Source: UBA1413 sp037447215
GTDB lineage: Bacteria > Bacteroidota > Bacteroidia > Bacteroidales > Prolixibacteraceae
Direction: 5' to 3'
Length of the DNA stretch: 64,000 nt
NCBI GenBank assembly: GCA_037447215.1
Contig: JBBIHB010000006.1
Location: forward strand, 59,650-123,649
The notes under the pieces are model-generated. The model was not told where the DNA came from and made no database searches. It worked only from the letters and a program-made list of their open reading frames with translations. Of this stretch, positions 47,286 to 56,465 are shown piece after piece; within the stretch, counting starts at the first letter, position 1; each line of letters starts with the position of its first letter. The position numbers and the translations under genes are program-made.

Positions 47286-48058
47286 ATGGCGGGTTTTATG
47301 CTTTATCTGATGTCCCGCACGGAGCTGTTACTTCAAGATACTATTATTCGGATGTTACAGAAAGCTTGAGGAGGCTTTTTGTTTATACGCCACCGGGTTA
47401 CGGTAAAAACATCGATCAGAGATATCCGGTAGTTTATGTTCAGCATGGAGGCGGCGAAGACGAAACGGGCTGGGTTAATCAGGGAAAAACCGGCCTCATT
47501 CTCGACAACCTGATTGCCGAAGGGAAAGCAATACCGATGATCATAGTTATGGCTAACGGAAATGTGAGATATGGAGGTGGTGGATACAGCAGTGAAGGTA
47601 TGGCGGGCTTTAAAAAGGAGATGACCCAAAACATTGTACCTTTTATCGACGAAAACTACCTGACCTTGGCCAATGCGAAGAACCGGGCAATTTGCGGATT
47701 ATCAATGGGCGGCGGGCAATCGTTCTATGTCGGGCTCGAAAGCCTTGATATCTTTAACTCGGTAGGAACCTTCAGTTCAGGTATATTTGGTGGAATACGG
47801 AACCCGTCGGGAAGCACTTTCGATGCAGAGAAAGAAATCCCTGGACTACTTTCCAGATCGGATGAATTCAACAAAAAGCTCGATTTGTTTTACATATCTT
47901 GTGGAGAATCAGATATAAGAATTGAACACACGAAAAAAGCCGTGGCTACCATGATAGAAAACGGATTGGATGTTGTTTTTAAATCCTTTCCCGGCGACCA
48001 TGAATGGCAGGTCTGGAGAAAATCGCTCCATGATTTTGCATCGCGGGTCTTTAAATAG
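46898..48058 (+). CDS. Two-domain esterase 3 (N-terminal E-set/CBM48-like plus CE1-type esterase)
   Basis: 386-residue third paralogue. Signal ends near PCYAQ. The N-domain again has KYVQLDIGGVKY and GVWTGESAPQDEGFHYY. The esterase domain has YTPPGYGKNIDQRYPVVYVQHGGG, nucleophile S269 (GLSMGGG), a normal acidic site SCGESDIRIEH and His in GDHEWQVWRKSL. The start is the ATG at 46898; the frame happens to be open upstream into the previous gene, but a signal peptide begins here. Of the four tandem copies this keeps the most canonical triad. Confidence 0.87.
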   Translation: MKKAKTIIIFAIASIFCSPCYAQTTKVTEDFKPSEVNQPGKAFPQVNSEGRVRAQISAPDAKYVQLDIGGVKYDMVKDPNGVWTGESAPQDEGFHYYRLNIDGASVPDPGTIYFYGAGRWGSGIEIPANDGGFYALSDVPHGAVTSRYYYSDVTESLRRLFVYTPPGYGKNIDQRYPVVYVQHGGGEDETGWVNQGKTGLILDNLIAEGKAIPMIIVMANGNVRYGGGGYSSEGMAGFKKEMTQNIVPFIDENYLTLANAKNRAICGLSMGGGQSFYVGLESLDIFNSVGTFSSGIFGGIRNPSGSTFDAEKEIPGLLSRSDEFNKKLDLFYISCGESDIRIEHTKKAVATMIENGLDVVFKSFPGDHEWQVWRKSLHDFASRVFK

Positions 48059-48110
48059 TGGTGCAGTTCCTTATTTGTTTTTAAAATAATATCAAATAAT
48101 AGCAAAGGTT

Positions 48111-49304
48111 ATGAATAACTATATCAGAACAGTGTATAGCGTGGTGGCAATTTTTTTCATGTCACCTGCATTTTTGTGGGGGCAACAGGCCAACGTCAAC
48201 CTCGATTATAACCCGCAGAAGGATACCGAAGGGCTGGTACCGTTTAGTGCCCCAATAAATTCGCCCGAGGTACATGATGACAGGACGGTTACTTTCCGTG
48301 TAAAGGCACCCGATGCTAAGTTGGTTGAACTCCCTTCGGGTGCAATCCATACCGCACTTGACAAAGGTCGTGAGCCAATCCCGTTTATAAAAGGCGAAGA
48401 TGGGGTCTGGACATTGACCATTGGGCCGCTGCCTGTCGATATGTATGCTTATAATCTGAGGATTGATGGGGTGCAAGTTGCAGACCCAAGCAATACATAC
48501 GCTGCTTTCACAGCCATGCCTCCCTATAGCCAGTTGGTTGTGCACGGCGATGGACCTTCGTATTACGATGCCAAAAATGTACCGCATGGGAATGTTACCC
48601 GGCATATATATCGGTCGGAAGTAACCAACGGCGAACGCGAATTGTATGTTTATACCCCGCCTGGATATGATCCTGCAAAGAAATATCCTGTATTGTACCT
48701 TTTGGGAGGTAGTGGCGAACTTCCATCCAACTGGGTATTCGACGGAAGGGTGAATTTCATCATGGACAACCTGCTGGCCGAAGGCAAAGCTGTGCCTATG
48801 ATTATTGCCATCCCCAACAACCAGGTTATTCACCGTAATCATCCGAAACACACCGAACTGACTTTTGATATTTTTGAGAGAGAACTCCGGAACCATGTTA
48901 TCCCTTTGGTCGATAAAAGCTATAGCACCATACCGTCACCAAAAGGAAGAGCCATTTCGGGTTTGTCGATGGGTGGACGGCATAGCATGTTTATCGGTTT
49001 CCGCTCACTCGACCAGTTTGCTAATTTTGGCATCCTCAGTGCCGGCGATGGAAATGCCGAAACAACGCTGAAAGATTTTCTGAACGACCCTGATGTAGAT
49101 GACCAGGTTGATTATCTGTTTGTAGGACAGGGAACCAAAGAAGCAACAGGTTTCTTCAATCAGCGGGTTCAGGGTTTGCGCGATGCCTTAAACAAACACA
49201 ATATTAAACATGAGTATTACGAAGGCGGACATGGCGGCCACGATTGGGGAACATGGCGGCATCTGCTCTATTACCGGTTCCTTCCGAACCTTTGGAGGAA
49301 ATAA
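48111..49304 (+). CDS. Two-domain esterase 4 (divergent member)
   Basis: 397-residue fourth paralogue, clearly more distant. Signal ends near FLWGQQ. The N-domain is recognisable but changed (RTVTFRVKAPDAKLVEL, GVWTLTIGPLPVDMYAYNLRIDGVQVADPSN). The esterase domain has YTPPGYDPAKKYPVLYLLGGSGE, where the usual HGxG is LGGSGE, nucleophile S286 (GLSMGGR) and His in GGHGGHDWGTW. The acid site reads GQGTKEATG, with no Asp where it is expected. It may have a different substrate or reduced activity. Same layout and operon position as the other copies. Confidence 0.84.
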   Translation: MNNYIRTVYSVVAIFFMSPAFLWGQQANVNLDYNPQKDTEGLVPFSAPINSPEVHDDRTVTFRVKAPDAKLVELPSGAIHTALDKGREPIPFIKGEDGVWTLTIGPLPVDMYAYNLRIDGVQVADPSNTYAAFTAMPPYSQLVVHGDGPSYYDAKNVPHGNVTRHIYRSEVTNGERELYVYTPPGYDPAKKYPVLYLLGGSGELPSNWVFDGRVNFIMDNLLAEGKAVPMIIAIPNNQVIHRNHPKHTELTFDIFERELRNHVIPLVDKSYSTIPSPKGRAISGLSMGGRHSMFIGFRSLDQFANFGILSAGDGNAETTLKDFLNDPDVDDQVDYLFVGQGTKEATGFFNQRVQGLRDALNKHNIKHEYYEGGHGGHDWGTWRHLLYYRFLPNLWRK

Positions 49305-49326
49305 TAACATTTAAAACATTTTTATT

Positions 49327-50889
49327 ATGAGGCAATTCAATTTCATATCTTTTGTAATTTTTTTATTGGTTTTAGGCGCTTGTTCGCACCTTGAGCCTGG
49401 CCAGGTAAAGGTAGAAGGAGGTATTATTCAAGGTGTTGTTACCGACGATCTGACTATCTACAAAGGTGTTCCTTTTGCTGCACCACCCGTAGGTGACCTT
49501 CGCTGGAAAGCTCCGCAACCGGTTGAAAAGTGGCAAGGTGTTTTGCAGACCACCGAATATGCGCCATCGCCCATGCAGGGCGGAAACCCGCCATCGGGCA
49601 AAAGTGAGGATTGCCTGTACCTGAACATTTGGACCCCTGCAAAATCGACCAAAGAAAAACTGCCTGTACTCGTTTGGATTTACGGTGGAGGCTTTAGTTT
49701 CGGGTCCACAGCGGAACCTGTTCACAACGGCGAGCATCTTGCCCGCAAAGGAGTAGTTCTGGTGAGCATTGCTTACCGTGTGGGACAGTTAGGTTTTTTG
49801 GCGCATCCCGAGCTAAGTGCCGAAAATCCGAATGGAGTTTCGGGCAATTATGGGTTACTCGACCAGATTGCCGGGTTGAAATGGATACAGAATAATATTG
49901 CAGCTTTTGGCGGCGACCCAGATAAAGTGACCATCTTTGGCGAATCGGCCGGAGGTATCTCGGTGAGCATGTTATGCGCTTCACCGTTGGCAAAAGGATT
50001 GTTCCACGGAGCCATTTCACAAAGCGGCGGGTCGTTCGGGCCAACCCGGGCTACAACATTTCCAGGCGAAAATATGAAGACCCTTCAACAAGCCGAACAA
50101 GCCGGAGTTGAATATGCTGAAAGGGCCGGTGCCTCATCTGTTTCTGAATTGCGGGGAATAGAAGCAGACAAGCTCCCCATGGGCATGGGGATGGGTGGCG
50201 GATGGCCAATAGTAGATGGATACGTGATCCCTGATGACCAGTTTAAATTATACGAAGCAGGCAAGTACAACGATATTCCTGTGTTGATCGGGTACAATTC
50301 AGACGAGGGTTTGAGTTTTTCTGCCGGTCGTACACCACTGGAATTTATAGCAAATGTTGAACGAAGGTTTGGCCCTTTTGCCGGTAAGTTGTTAGAAGCT
50401 TATCCGGTCGGGGAAAACACAGTGCCGCGAAGCGCACGAAACCTGATGCGGGATGCCGCTTTTGGATGGCATACCTGGAGCTGGGCAAGGCTTCAATCGC
50501 AAACAGGGAAGTCGAAAGTTTTCCTGTACTATTTTGATCAGCATCCCGAACGGGTTGAAGGGTCGCCGCAAGCCGATCATGGCACACCACACGGTGTGGA
50601 TGTGCCTTATGTGTTTATGCACATCGATCCGGCTAATCCGAATACCACTGAATCAGATTTAGCTATTTCGGAAACCATGGGAACATATTGGACCAACTTT
50701 GCCAAATATGGACACCCAAACGGCGAAGGGGTACCCGAATGGCCCGCCTTCAGCGATGCCAATCCGGTGGTTATGTACCTTGGACCAACTGCATATTTAG
50801 GGCAGGTTCCCGATGAAGCATCTCTTAAAGTACTGGACGAATATTATAAATGGAGACGTTCTGCCGAAGGGAAAGCTTGGGCTGAATAA
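49327..50889 (+). CDS. Type-B carboxylesterase family lipoprotein
   Basis: 520-residue member of the carboxylesterase/cholinesterase alpha/beta-hydrolase family, predicted lipoprotein (lipobox LGAC). Motifs: YKGVPFAAPPVGDLRW near the N-terminus, EDCLYLNIW, the oxyanion GGG in VWIYGGGFSFGS, nucleophile S207 (GESAGG) and His in PHGVDVPYVF. The acid Glu is expected in the SDEGLSFS stretch. This family acts on small carboxyl esters. Within an arabinoxylan cluster it may remove acetyl, feruloyl or glucuronoyl-type esters; the substrate is not determined by sequence. Confidence 0.86.
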   Translation: MRQFNFISFVIFLLVLGACSHLEPGQVKVEGGIIQGVVTDDLTIYKGVPFAAPPVGDLRWKAPQPVEKWQGVLQTTEYAPSPMQGGNPPSGKSEDCLYLNIWTPAKSTKEKLPVLVWIYGGGFSFGSTAEPVHNGEHLARKGVVLVSIAYRVGQLGFLAHPELSAENPNGVSGNYGLLDQIAGLKWIQNNIAAFGGDPDKVTIFGESAGGISVSMLCASPLAKGLFHGAISQSGGSFGPTRATTFPGENMKTLQQAEQAGVEYAERAGASSVSELRGIEADKLPMGMGMGGGWPIVDGYVIPDDQFKLYEAGKYNDIPVLIGYNSDEGLSFSAGRTPLEFIANVERRFGPFAGKLLEAYPVGENTVPRSARNLMRDAAFGWHTWSWARLQSQTGKSKVFLYYFDQHPERVEGSPQADHGTPHGVDVPYVFMHIDPANPNTTESDLAISETMGTYWTNFAKYGHPNGEGVPEWPAFSDANPVVMYLGPTAYLGQVPDEASLKVLDEYYKWRRSAEGKAWAE

Positions 50890-50949
50890 TAATTTATCAC
50901 TCATAGTCAACAACATGAAGATACCATAATATATTTTAACATAATAATT

Positions 50950-52338
50950 ATGAAAAAAGAACATAAAATCTTTGCAACCGCTATTGCTATTTTATTCTGT
51001 TTCTCCATATACAGTCACGCACAAAATCCGATTATCCAGACCTATTTCACCGCCGACCCTGCTCCTATGGTTTACAACGGTAAGGTTTATCTATATACAA
51101 CCCACGACGAGGATATAACGGTAAAGAACTTTTTTACCATGTACAACTGGCGCTGTTATTCTTCTGACAATATGGTAAACTGGACCGACCATGGAGTGGT
51201 TGCCTCGCTCAAAGATTTTGCCTGGAGCGATAAAACAAACGGGGCGTGGGCACCACAATGCATTGAGCGGAATGGCAAGTTCTACCTATACTGCCCTATT
51301 CATGGCGATGGTATTGGCGTATTGGTGTCCGATTCGCCCACAGGCCCCTTTCGCGACCCGTTAGGACATCGGTTAATTGTTGATAGTGAAAATATCTGGA
51401 ACGATATCGACCCGACTGTATTCATTGACGACGATGGACAGGCATGGTTGTATTGGGGGAATCCTAACCTTTACTATGTAAAACTCAACGAGGATATGAT
51501 TTCATACGATCGCAACGTAGGGAAAAACGGGGTCTTTGCATTTGAGATGACACCTGAAGCTTTTGGCCCTAGGAAAAAACCTGATGACAAGCACAAAACC
51601 AATTACGAAGAAGCACCCTGGTTATACAAACGGGGTGACCTCTACTATAAGATATTTGCTGCCGCAGGCATTCCTGAATATATTGCCTACTCAACCGCGC
51701 CATCTGCCGCAGGCCCATGGACTTATAAGGGTTTTATCATGGAAAGGGCTCCTCATCTGGCTTTTACCAACCATCCGGGCATAATCGAATTCAAAGGAAA
51801 CTCCTACTTCTTTTACCATACCCAGGAATTGTCGGGAGGCCAGGGTTTCAAACGTTCGGTAAGTGTTGAGCAGTTCCATTACAATGCCGATGGTTCTATT
51901 CCGATGATCATTCCCACCAAAGAAGGAATCACAAAAAGTGTATCGAATTTGAACCCATTTCAGAGGGTCGAAGCTGAAACCATTGCAAATTCTTCGGGGT
52001 TAAAAACCTTACGCGACAGTAAAGCAGGTATTTATGTAAGCAATATCGACAAAGGTGATTTCATTAAAATTCGTGATGTTGACTTTGGCAATGGAGCCAA
52101 AAAGTTTGAGGCCAGTGTTGCATCTGCTTCGTCAGGAGGCAAAATTGAGATACGCCTTGGTGGAATGGATGGCACATTGCTGGGCGTTTGCGAGGTAAAA
52201 AACACCGGCGGAGATCAATCCTGGAAAATGTCATCGGCTAAGGTTAAAAAATTGGAAGGTGTTCACGATCTCTATTTTGTTTTCATTGGTGATGACAATA
52301 ACCTTTTCAACTTTAACTGGTGGAAATTTAAGAAATAG
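50950..52338 (+). CDS. GH43 arabinoxylan-active glycosidase with C-terminal CBM6
   Basis: 462-residue secreted enzyme; signal ends near YSHAQ. The N-terminal 310 residues form a GH43 propeller with Asp base in FTADPAPMVYNG, Asp in NDIDPTVFIDDDG and acid Glu in NYEEAPWLYK. The last 125 residues are a CBM6-type beta-sandwich (QRVEAETIANSSG, YVSNIDKGDFIKIRDVDFG, DLYFVFIGDDNNLFNFNWW). This domain pair is typical of arabinoxylan arabinofuranohydrolases and xylosidases. Last gene of the eleven-gene cluster; no terminator is obvious in the 141 bases after it. Confidence 0.9.
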   Translation: MKKEHKIFATAIAILFCFSIYSHAQNPIIQTYFTADPAPMVYNGKVYLYTTHDEDITVKNFFTMYNWRCYSSDNMVNWTDHGVVASLKDFAWSDKTNGAWAPQCIERNGKFYLYCPIHGDGIGVLVSDSPTGPFRDPLGHRLIVDSENIWNDIDPTVFIDDDGQAWLYWGNPNLYYVKLNEDMISYDRNVGKNGVFAFEMTPEAFGPRKKPDDKHKTNYEEAPWLYKRGDLYYKIFAAAGIPEYIAYSTAPSAAGPWTYKGFIMERAPHLAFTNHPGIIEFKGNSYFFYHTQELSGGQGFKRSVSVEQFHYNADGSIPMIIPTKEGITKSVSNLNPFQRVEAETIANSSGLKTLRDSKAGIYVSNIDKGDFIKIRDVDFGNGAKKFEASVASASSGGKIEIRLGGMDGTLLGVCEVKNTGGDQSWKMSSAKVKKLEGVHDLYFVFIGDDNNLFNFNWWKFKK

Positions 52339-52452
52339 CCAGAGTTTGGTATCAAATAAAATGCGAAAGTTAAGACTTTTTTTCAATTAAGAAGTATTAA
52401 TCATTCAGACCTGAGAAGTTACACATTATTTACACCGGTTTTAAAATTTGCC

Positions 52453-52460
52453 TAATTTTG
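52453..52460 (+). promoter_or_regulatory. -7 box (TAATTTTG) for the LTA-synthase-like gene
   Basis: Exact TAnnTTTG match 20 bases before the ATG at 52480. Confidence 0.45.
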
Positions 52461-52479
52461 TCCGATTAAACAATAATCA

Positions 52480-54444
52480 ATGTTATCGGCTGTTAAAGAA
52501 TATTTCCGGAGTATCCAATTCAGGGGCAATATTTATTTCAGTACTATTCTGAACCTCTTGATTGTTTATGGCCTTTTCACTGTTTGCCGCATTGTGTTTT
52601 ATCTTTTTAATATCCGGTATTTTCCTGAAGTAAGTTATATCCACTTTTCCGGGATGCTTTTGGGAGGATTAAAGTTCGACACGCTCAGTATTTTATATAC
52701 TAACCTGCTCTACCTCTTTCTGATGTTCATTCCGTTTACTTTCCGGTATAATTATCATTATCAGATTTTTCTGAAATACTTGTTTTATGTTACAAATAGC
52801 ATAGCAATTGCTGCAAACTGTATCGACCTTGTCTATTTTCGTTTTACCCTACGCCGCACAACTGCAAGCATTTTCAGGGAATTTGAAAACGAAACCAATT
52901 TCCTGGAGCTTTTACCCCGGTTTATTATCGATTACTGGTATGTTCCGGTAATCTGGATTATTTTGACAGCAATCCTTATCCTTTCCTACCGGAAAGTGAA
53001 ACCCATTAGCCACCCAAAGGGGATCGTCTACCAAGCCATTTATATATTCAACGGACTGGTTTTGCTGGTATTCCTTTCCGGTCTGATTGTTGGCGGGCTC
53101 AGGGGAGGTTTCAGGCATAGTACTCGCCCCATTACATTAAGCAATGCAGGTGAATATGTAAACAAGCCACTCGAAGTTGCCATTGTTCTAAATACCCCTT
53201 TTTCGATTTATAAAACATTGGAGATTAAACCTTACCCCCGTATCGGCTATTTTGAAGATGAGAAAGAACTGGAAGAAACCTACTCACCTCTTCACTATCC
53301 GGGAACTGAAAAAACATTCCGGCCAATGAACGTGGTAATAATTATACTTGAAAGTTTCGGGCGTGAATATATCGGGAAATATAATCTACACCTTAAGGAG
53401 CAGGGATATCAGGGATATACACCCTTTCTCGACTCATTGATCGGGCATAGCCTGATGTTCAGATATTCATTTTCAAACGGGCGAAAATCAATTGATGCAC
53501 TTCCATCGGTGCTTTCATCCATACCCATGTTGGTTGAACCCTATATTACTTCACATTATTCCACCAATAAGATCAACAGTTTTGCTTCATTGTTGAAACC
53601 GAAAGGGTACCATACCTCATTTTTTCATGGAGCCCCCAACGGTTCAATGGGTCATCTTGCTTTTACCCGCATAGCCGGATTTGACCATTATTATGGGATG
53701 ACCGAATATGGCAAAAACAATGATTTTGACGGGATGTGGGGCATCTGGGACGAGGAATTTTTTCAATATTTTGCTCAAACGATAAATACCTTTCCACAGC
53801 CATTTTTTACCTCTATTTTTTCGGTTACCTCGCACCATCCATTCAGGGTCCCTGACAAGTATTCAGGGAAATTTCCTGAAGGTACGCACCCGATCCATCA
53901 GTGTATTGGATATACCGATTATGCTTTGCGTAAATTTTTTAACGTTGCCGTAAAAATGCCCTGGTTTGAAAATACGCTGTTTGTTATCACTGCCGATCAT
54001 CCGTTCCATTCTTCATTTGCAGAATACCACACTAGTATTGGAGGGTATGCTGTGCCCATCGTCTTTTATGTCCCCGATGGAAACCTGAAAGGTGAATGTA
54101 ACCGCCCTGCGCAGCACATCGATATTCTTCCTACTGTTCTTGGGTACATCAATTTTGACACTCCTTATTTTGGATTTGGAAAAGACCTTTTCGATTCAGC
54201 ATCACCGGGGTTCGTAATAACCTACTCCAACCAGGTTTATCAATTGAACTTTAATGATTATCTGCTTCTTTCCGATGGGGAAAAAACAACAGGGGTTTAT
54301 TCTTATAAAAATGATCTTTTGCTTGAGGTAAATATTTCAGATGAAATACCCGAAGAGGTTGTAAATATGGAACAATTTCTTAGGGCAATCATACAGCAAT
54401 ATAACAACAGGATGATTGATGACCGGCTATTGAATGTAAAGTAA
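52480..54444 (+). CDS. LTA synthase-like membrane sulfatase-family protein
   Basis: 654-residue inner-membrane protein with about five membrane segments in the first 250 residues and a large extracytoplasmic sulfatase/alkaline phosphatase-fold domain from about residue 282. Metal and nucleophile motifs: VVIIILESFG, S337 in NGRKSIDALPS (nucleophile position; classical LtaS has Thr), and VITADHPFHSS. The family includes lipoteichoic acid synthases and the phosphoglycerol transferases that modify periplasmic glucans. This organism should be Gram-negative, so transfer of a phosphoglycerol- or phosphoethanolamine-type group to an envelope glycan or lipid is more likely. Monocistronic, with its own -7 box. 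Confidence 0.8.
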   Translation: MLSAVKEYFRSIQFRGNIYFSTILNLLIVYGLFTVCRIVFYLFNIRYFPEVSYIHFSGMLLGGLKFDTLSILYTNLLYLFLMFIPFTFRYNYHYQIFLKYLFYVTNSIAIAANCIDLVYFRFTLRRTTASIFREFENETNFLELLPRFIIDYWYVPVIWIILTAILILSYRKVKPISHPKGIVYQAIYIFNGLVLLVFLSGLIVGGLRGGFRHSTRPITLSNAGEYVNKPLEVAIVLNTPFSIYKTLEIKPYPRIGYFEDEKELEETYSPLHYPGTEKTFRPMNVVIIILESFGREYIGKYNLHLKEQGYQGYTPFLDSLIGHSLMFRYSFSNGRKSIDALPSVLSSIPMLVEPYITSHYSTNKINSFASLLKPKGYHTSFFHGAPNGSMGHLAFTRIAGFDHYYGMTEYGKNNDFDGMWGIWDEEFFQYFAQTINTFPQPFFTSIFSVTSHHPFRVPDKYSGKFPEGTHPIHQCIGYTDYALRKFFNVAVKMPWFENTLFVITADHPFHSSFAEYHTSIGGYAVPIVFYVPDGNLKGECNRPAQHIDILPTVLGYINFDTPYFGFGKDLFDSASPGFVITYSNQVYQLNFNDYLLLSDGEKTTGVYSYKNDLLLEVNISDEIPEEVVNMEQFLRAIIQQYNNRMIDDRLLNVK

Positions 54445-54545
54445 AAAGTTACCGAATAATTAGTTCATGACTTAATAAGAATGGTTTAATGACATTTTAA
54501 AGGAATGATTTTTTCATCTGCAAACGCCCCCCACCTTCAAAGTTC

Positions 54546-55745
54546 TTATTTCGGGGGCTCCAATATCCCTCCAAGGTTATAGTTCTGAATATTTTCAGTA
54601 TCGTATTTTCCAACTCCCTTATTCATAAGTGCTTTTTATTCATTCATATGGTTATGGTAAACCCCAGGTGGGGTATTTGAATGTTTAGCAGCGACCTACG
54701 CTGCCATGCGAACGACCTCACCCTTCATTCCGGTGGTGAGCATAACCCTGGCAGTTCCCAAAGCTATGTAGGTGACGCTGATGTTACGTCCTGCCATAAA
54801 CAGGTTGTCAACGTTCTGTGAATAAAAACAGCGATATGGGATAGGATACTGATGTATTTGTTTATGAACAGCAATTGACTTGAATTCATTGCCCGGAAAA
54901 TATTCTGAATTTTTCGGGTCAGGGTAATGCAGGCCGATGCTCCAGGTGGTAGGCGCAGAAGCATCAGGGAAAATCGCAAAACCGGTTATATCATTTTCTG
55001 TCAAAATATGATTACCCAATAAGCGTCTCGATTCCCGTTAGCCCACTATCTAGGCCACCCAGTCAAGGCGTCGGTTACTGTATTTTTCCTTTACCAGGCT
55101 ATGGTTTTTCAGAAATGACCACTTTGAATAGACAACCAGCAGTTCATAATCGCGGATACGCTCGAAATCGTATATCTGGTCGAAATCCATTTCGGTCTCC
55201 CAGGGCCACTCGTTCATGGTACTTTCTCCGAATTATTTTCGTTGAATTCTACTCCATAACTGAAATCAGGAAAACTGACAGGTTTGTCATCTTCTACTGA
55301 GTACCATTGCACAGATGAGCCCATCGTTATTTTGTCGGCTGTTTCGGGTGCAATGGGATCATTAAATTTCTTTCGCCCTTCCCGTCCCAATTTGTATCCG
55401 CGCCTGCAAGAAAACCAATGGTGCCATCACCGTTACATTTGGCAAAGAGTGGTGCCACGAAAGTATGCTCTTCCGAAGTTTCTATGTGTATGCCTTAACC
55501 CTCATTAATACGGAAACCTTCCATTTTTACAGCGAATGCCCTTAGGTTGGTAAACAATGGAATATTTTCCTCGGCAAGTACCAACTCCTTTTTTTTTCAT
55601 CTTCGTAATAATCACCTGGCTGTGCATTGCCACCACGCGAAAGACCAATTTCGTTCACCACATCACCCAATGCCGGAAACGGATCAACATGAATTCTACC
55701 GCCCAAATGTACACGCACTTCAGAGCTGTTGATACCACCCAATAC
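54546..55745 (-). pseudogene. Remnant of FAD-dependent oxidoreductase (FAD_oxidored / 'xanthan lyase' type), N-terminus missing
   Basis: A decayed minus-strand gene. Pieces in three frames give a collinear protein: GGINSSEVRVHLGG, FPALGDVVNEIGLSRGGNAQP, GDGTIGFLAGAD, KITMGSSVQWYSVEDDKPVSFPDFS, ERIRDYELLVVYSKWSFL, RESRRLLGNHILTENDI, PIPYRCFYSQNVDNLFMAGRNISV and GVGKYDTENIQNYNLGG. It ends at the natural stop 54546-54548. Lesions include in-frame stops (for example TAG at about 54696 and a TAA in MNE*KAL) and frameshifts around 55100, 55240, 55410 and 55580. The N-terminal FAD-binding GxGxxG part is absent; the homology begins just where GH95 remnants end, so a deletion probably joined the two genes. 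Confidence 0.8.
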
Positions 55746-56465
55746 CGGACGGTACTGGATAAGTACAACCTTCAGGACTGGGACAGTTCGGGGATAGTAA
55801 GCCGATGGAACTCGCTACCCGGATGTAGCCCCACAAATGGGAAACATGGCGATGCTCATTGGTAGGGTCATCTTTATCTTTGAGCCATTCCTGCAATTGT
55901 CAGTGCTGCCCGATATGGTTAGGTGCTATTCTTGCCTTCAGTTCACTCAATTGTGCCGCAAATTCATGATCGATCCCCAGCAATCCTGCTGCATCAATGG
56001 TATTGTCAAAAAGTTCCCTGATAATCTGATGTTCCATGGTAGGTCCCATCACCAGCCCCACGATCTTGGGGCTATTGCTCGGGCCACTGATCAACCATTC
56101 TGGGTTACAGGGGTTGGGTGCCGGATATCCGGTAAAAAACCTTGAAGGTTTGCGCTTGGCGGATAAGCTTTTTCGCGGTAGTAATCCAGGTTGCCTGTAA
56201 ACTCGTAGTGCCACCACAAATGTTGACAAAGCCAAGCGACACCAATTACCCATATCCCGTGACCGAAATTGTTGATAGGCGCGGTGCCTCGCTAAAAGGC
56301 GGTATTGTGGTGGCCACCCAGCCTGGCAGGATGTAATGTTCACATGCAGTACTTTTTCCAGTTTCGGAGAGCTCATTCGCCATTTTTATTAAAGGTTCGG
56401 CACACTCCGAAAGGTTGGTGAATTCCGAAAGCCAGTAGTTCATTTCGGTGAGGTTCACATAAAGT
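55745..56465 (-). pseudogene. Remnant of GH95 alpha-L-fucosidase (internal fragment, frameshifted)
   Basis: Minus-strand fragments in several frames match the middle and late part of a GH95 fucosidase. In order: MNYWLSEFTNLSECAEPLI, GWVA then HHNTAF, GTAPINNFGHGIWV, AWLCQHLWWHYEFTGNL, EWLISGPSNSP, GPTMEHQIIRELFDNTID, ARIAPNHIGQ, LQEWLKDKDDPTNEHRHVSHL and PGSEFHRLTIPELSQS. Stops and frameshifts break it (for example a TGA after NHIGQH near 55900). The HNTD motif of the family reads HNTA. The N-terminal half (about 350 residues expected) and the C-terminus are gone. Confidence 0.82.

Noticed and set aside
54526..54558. Hairpin GCCCCC / GGGGGC after the LTA-synthase-like gene as a terminator
   Set aside because: The loop is over 20 bases, no T run follows, and one arm is the coding end of the FAD oxidoreductase remnant.
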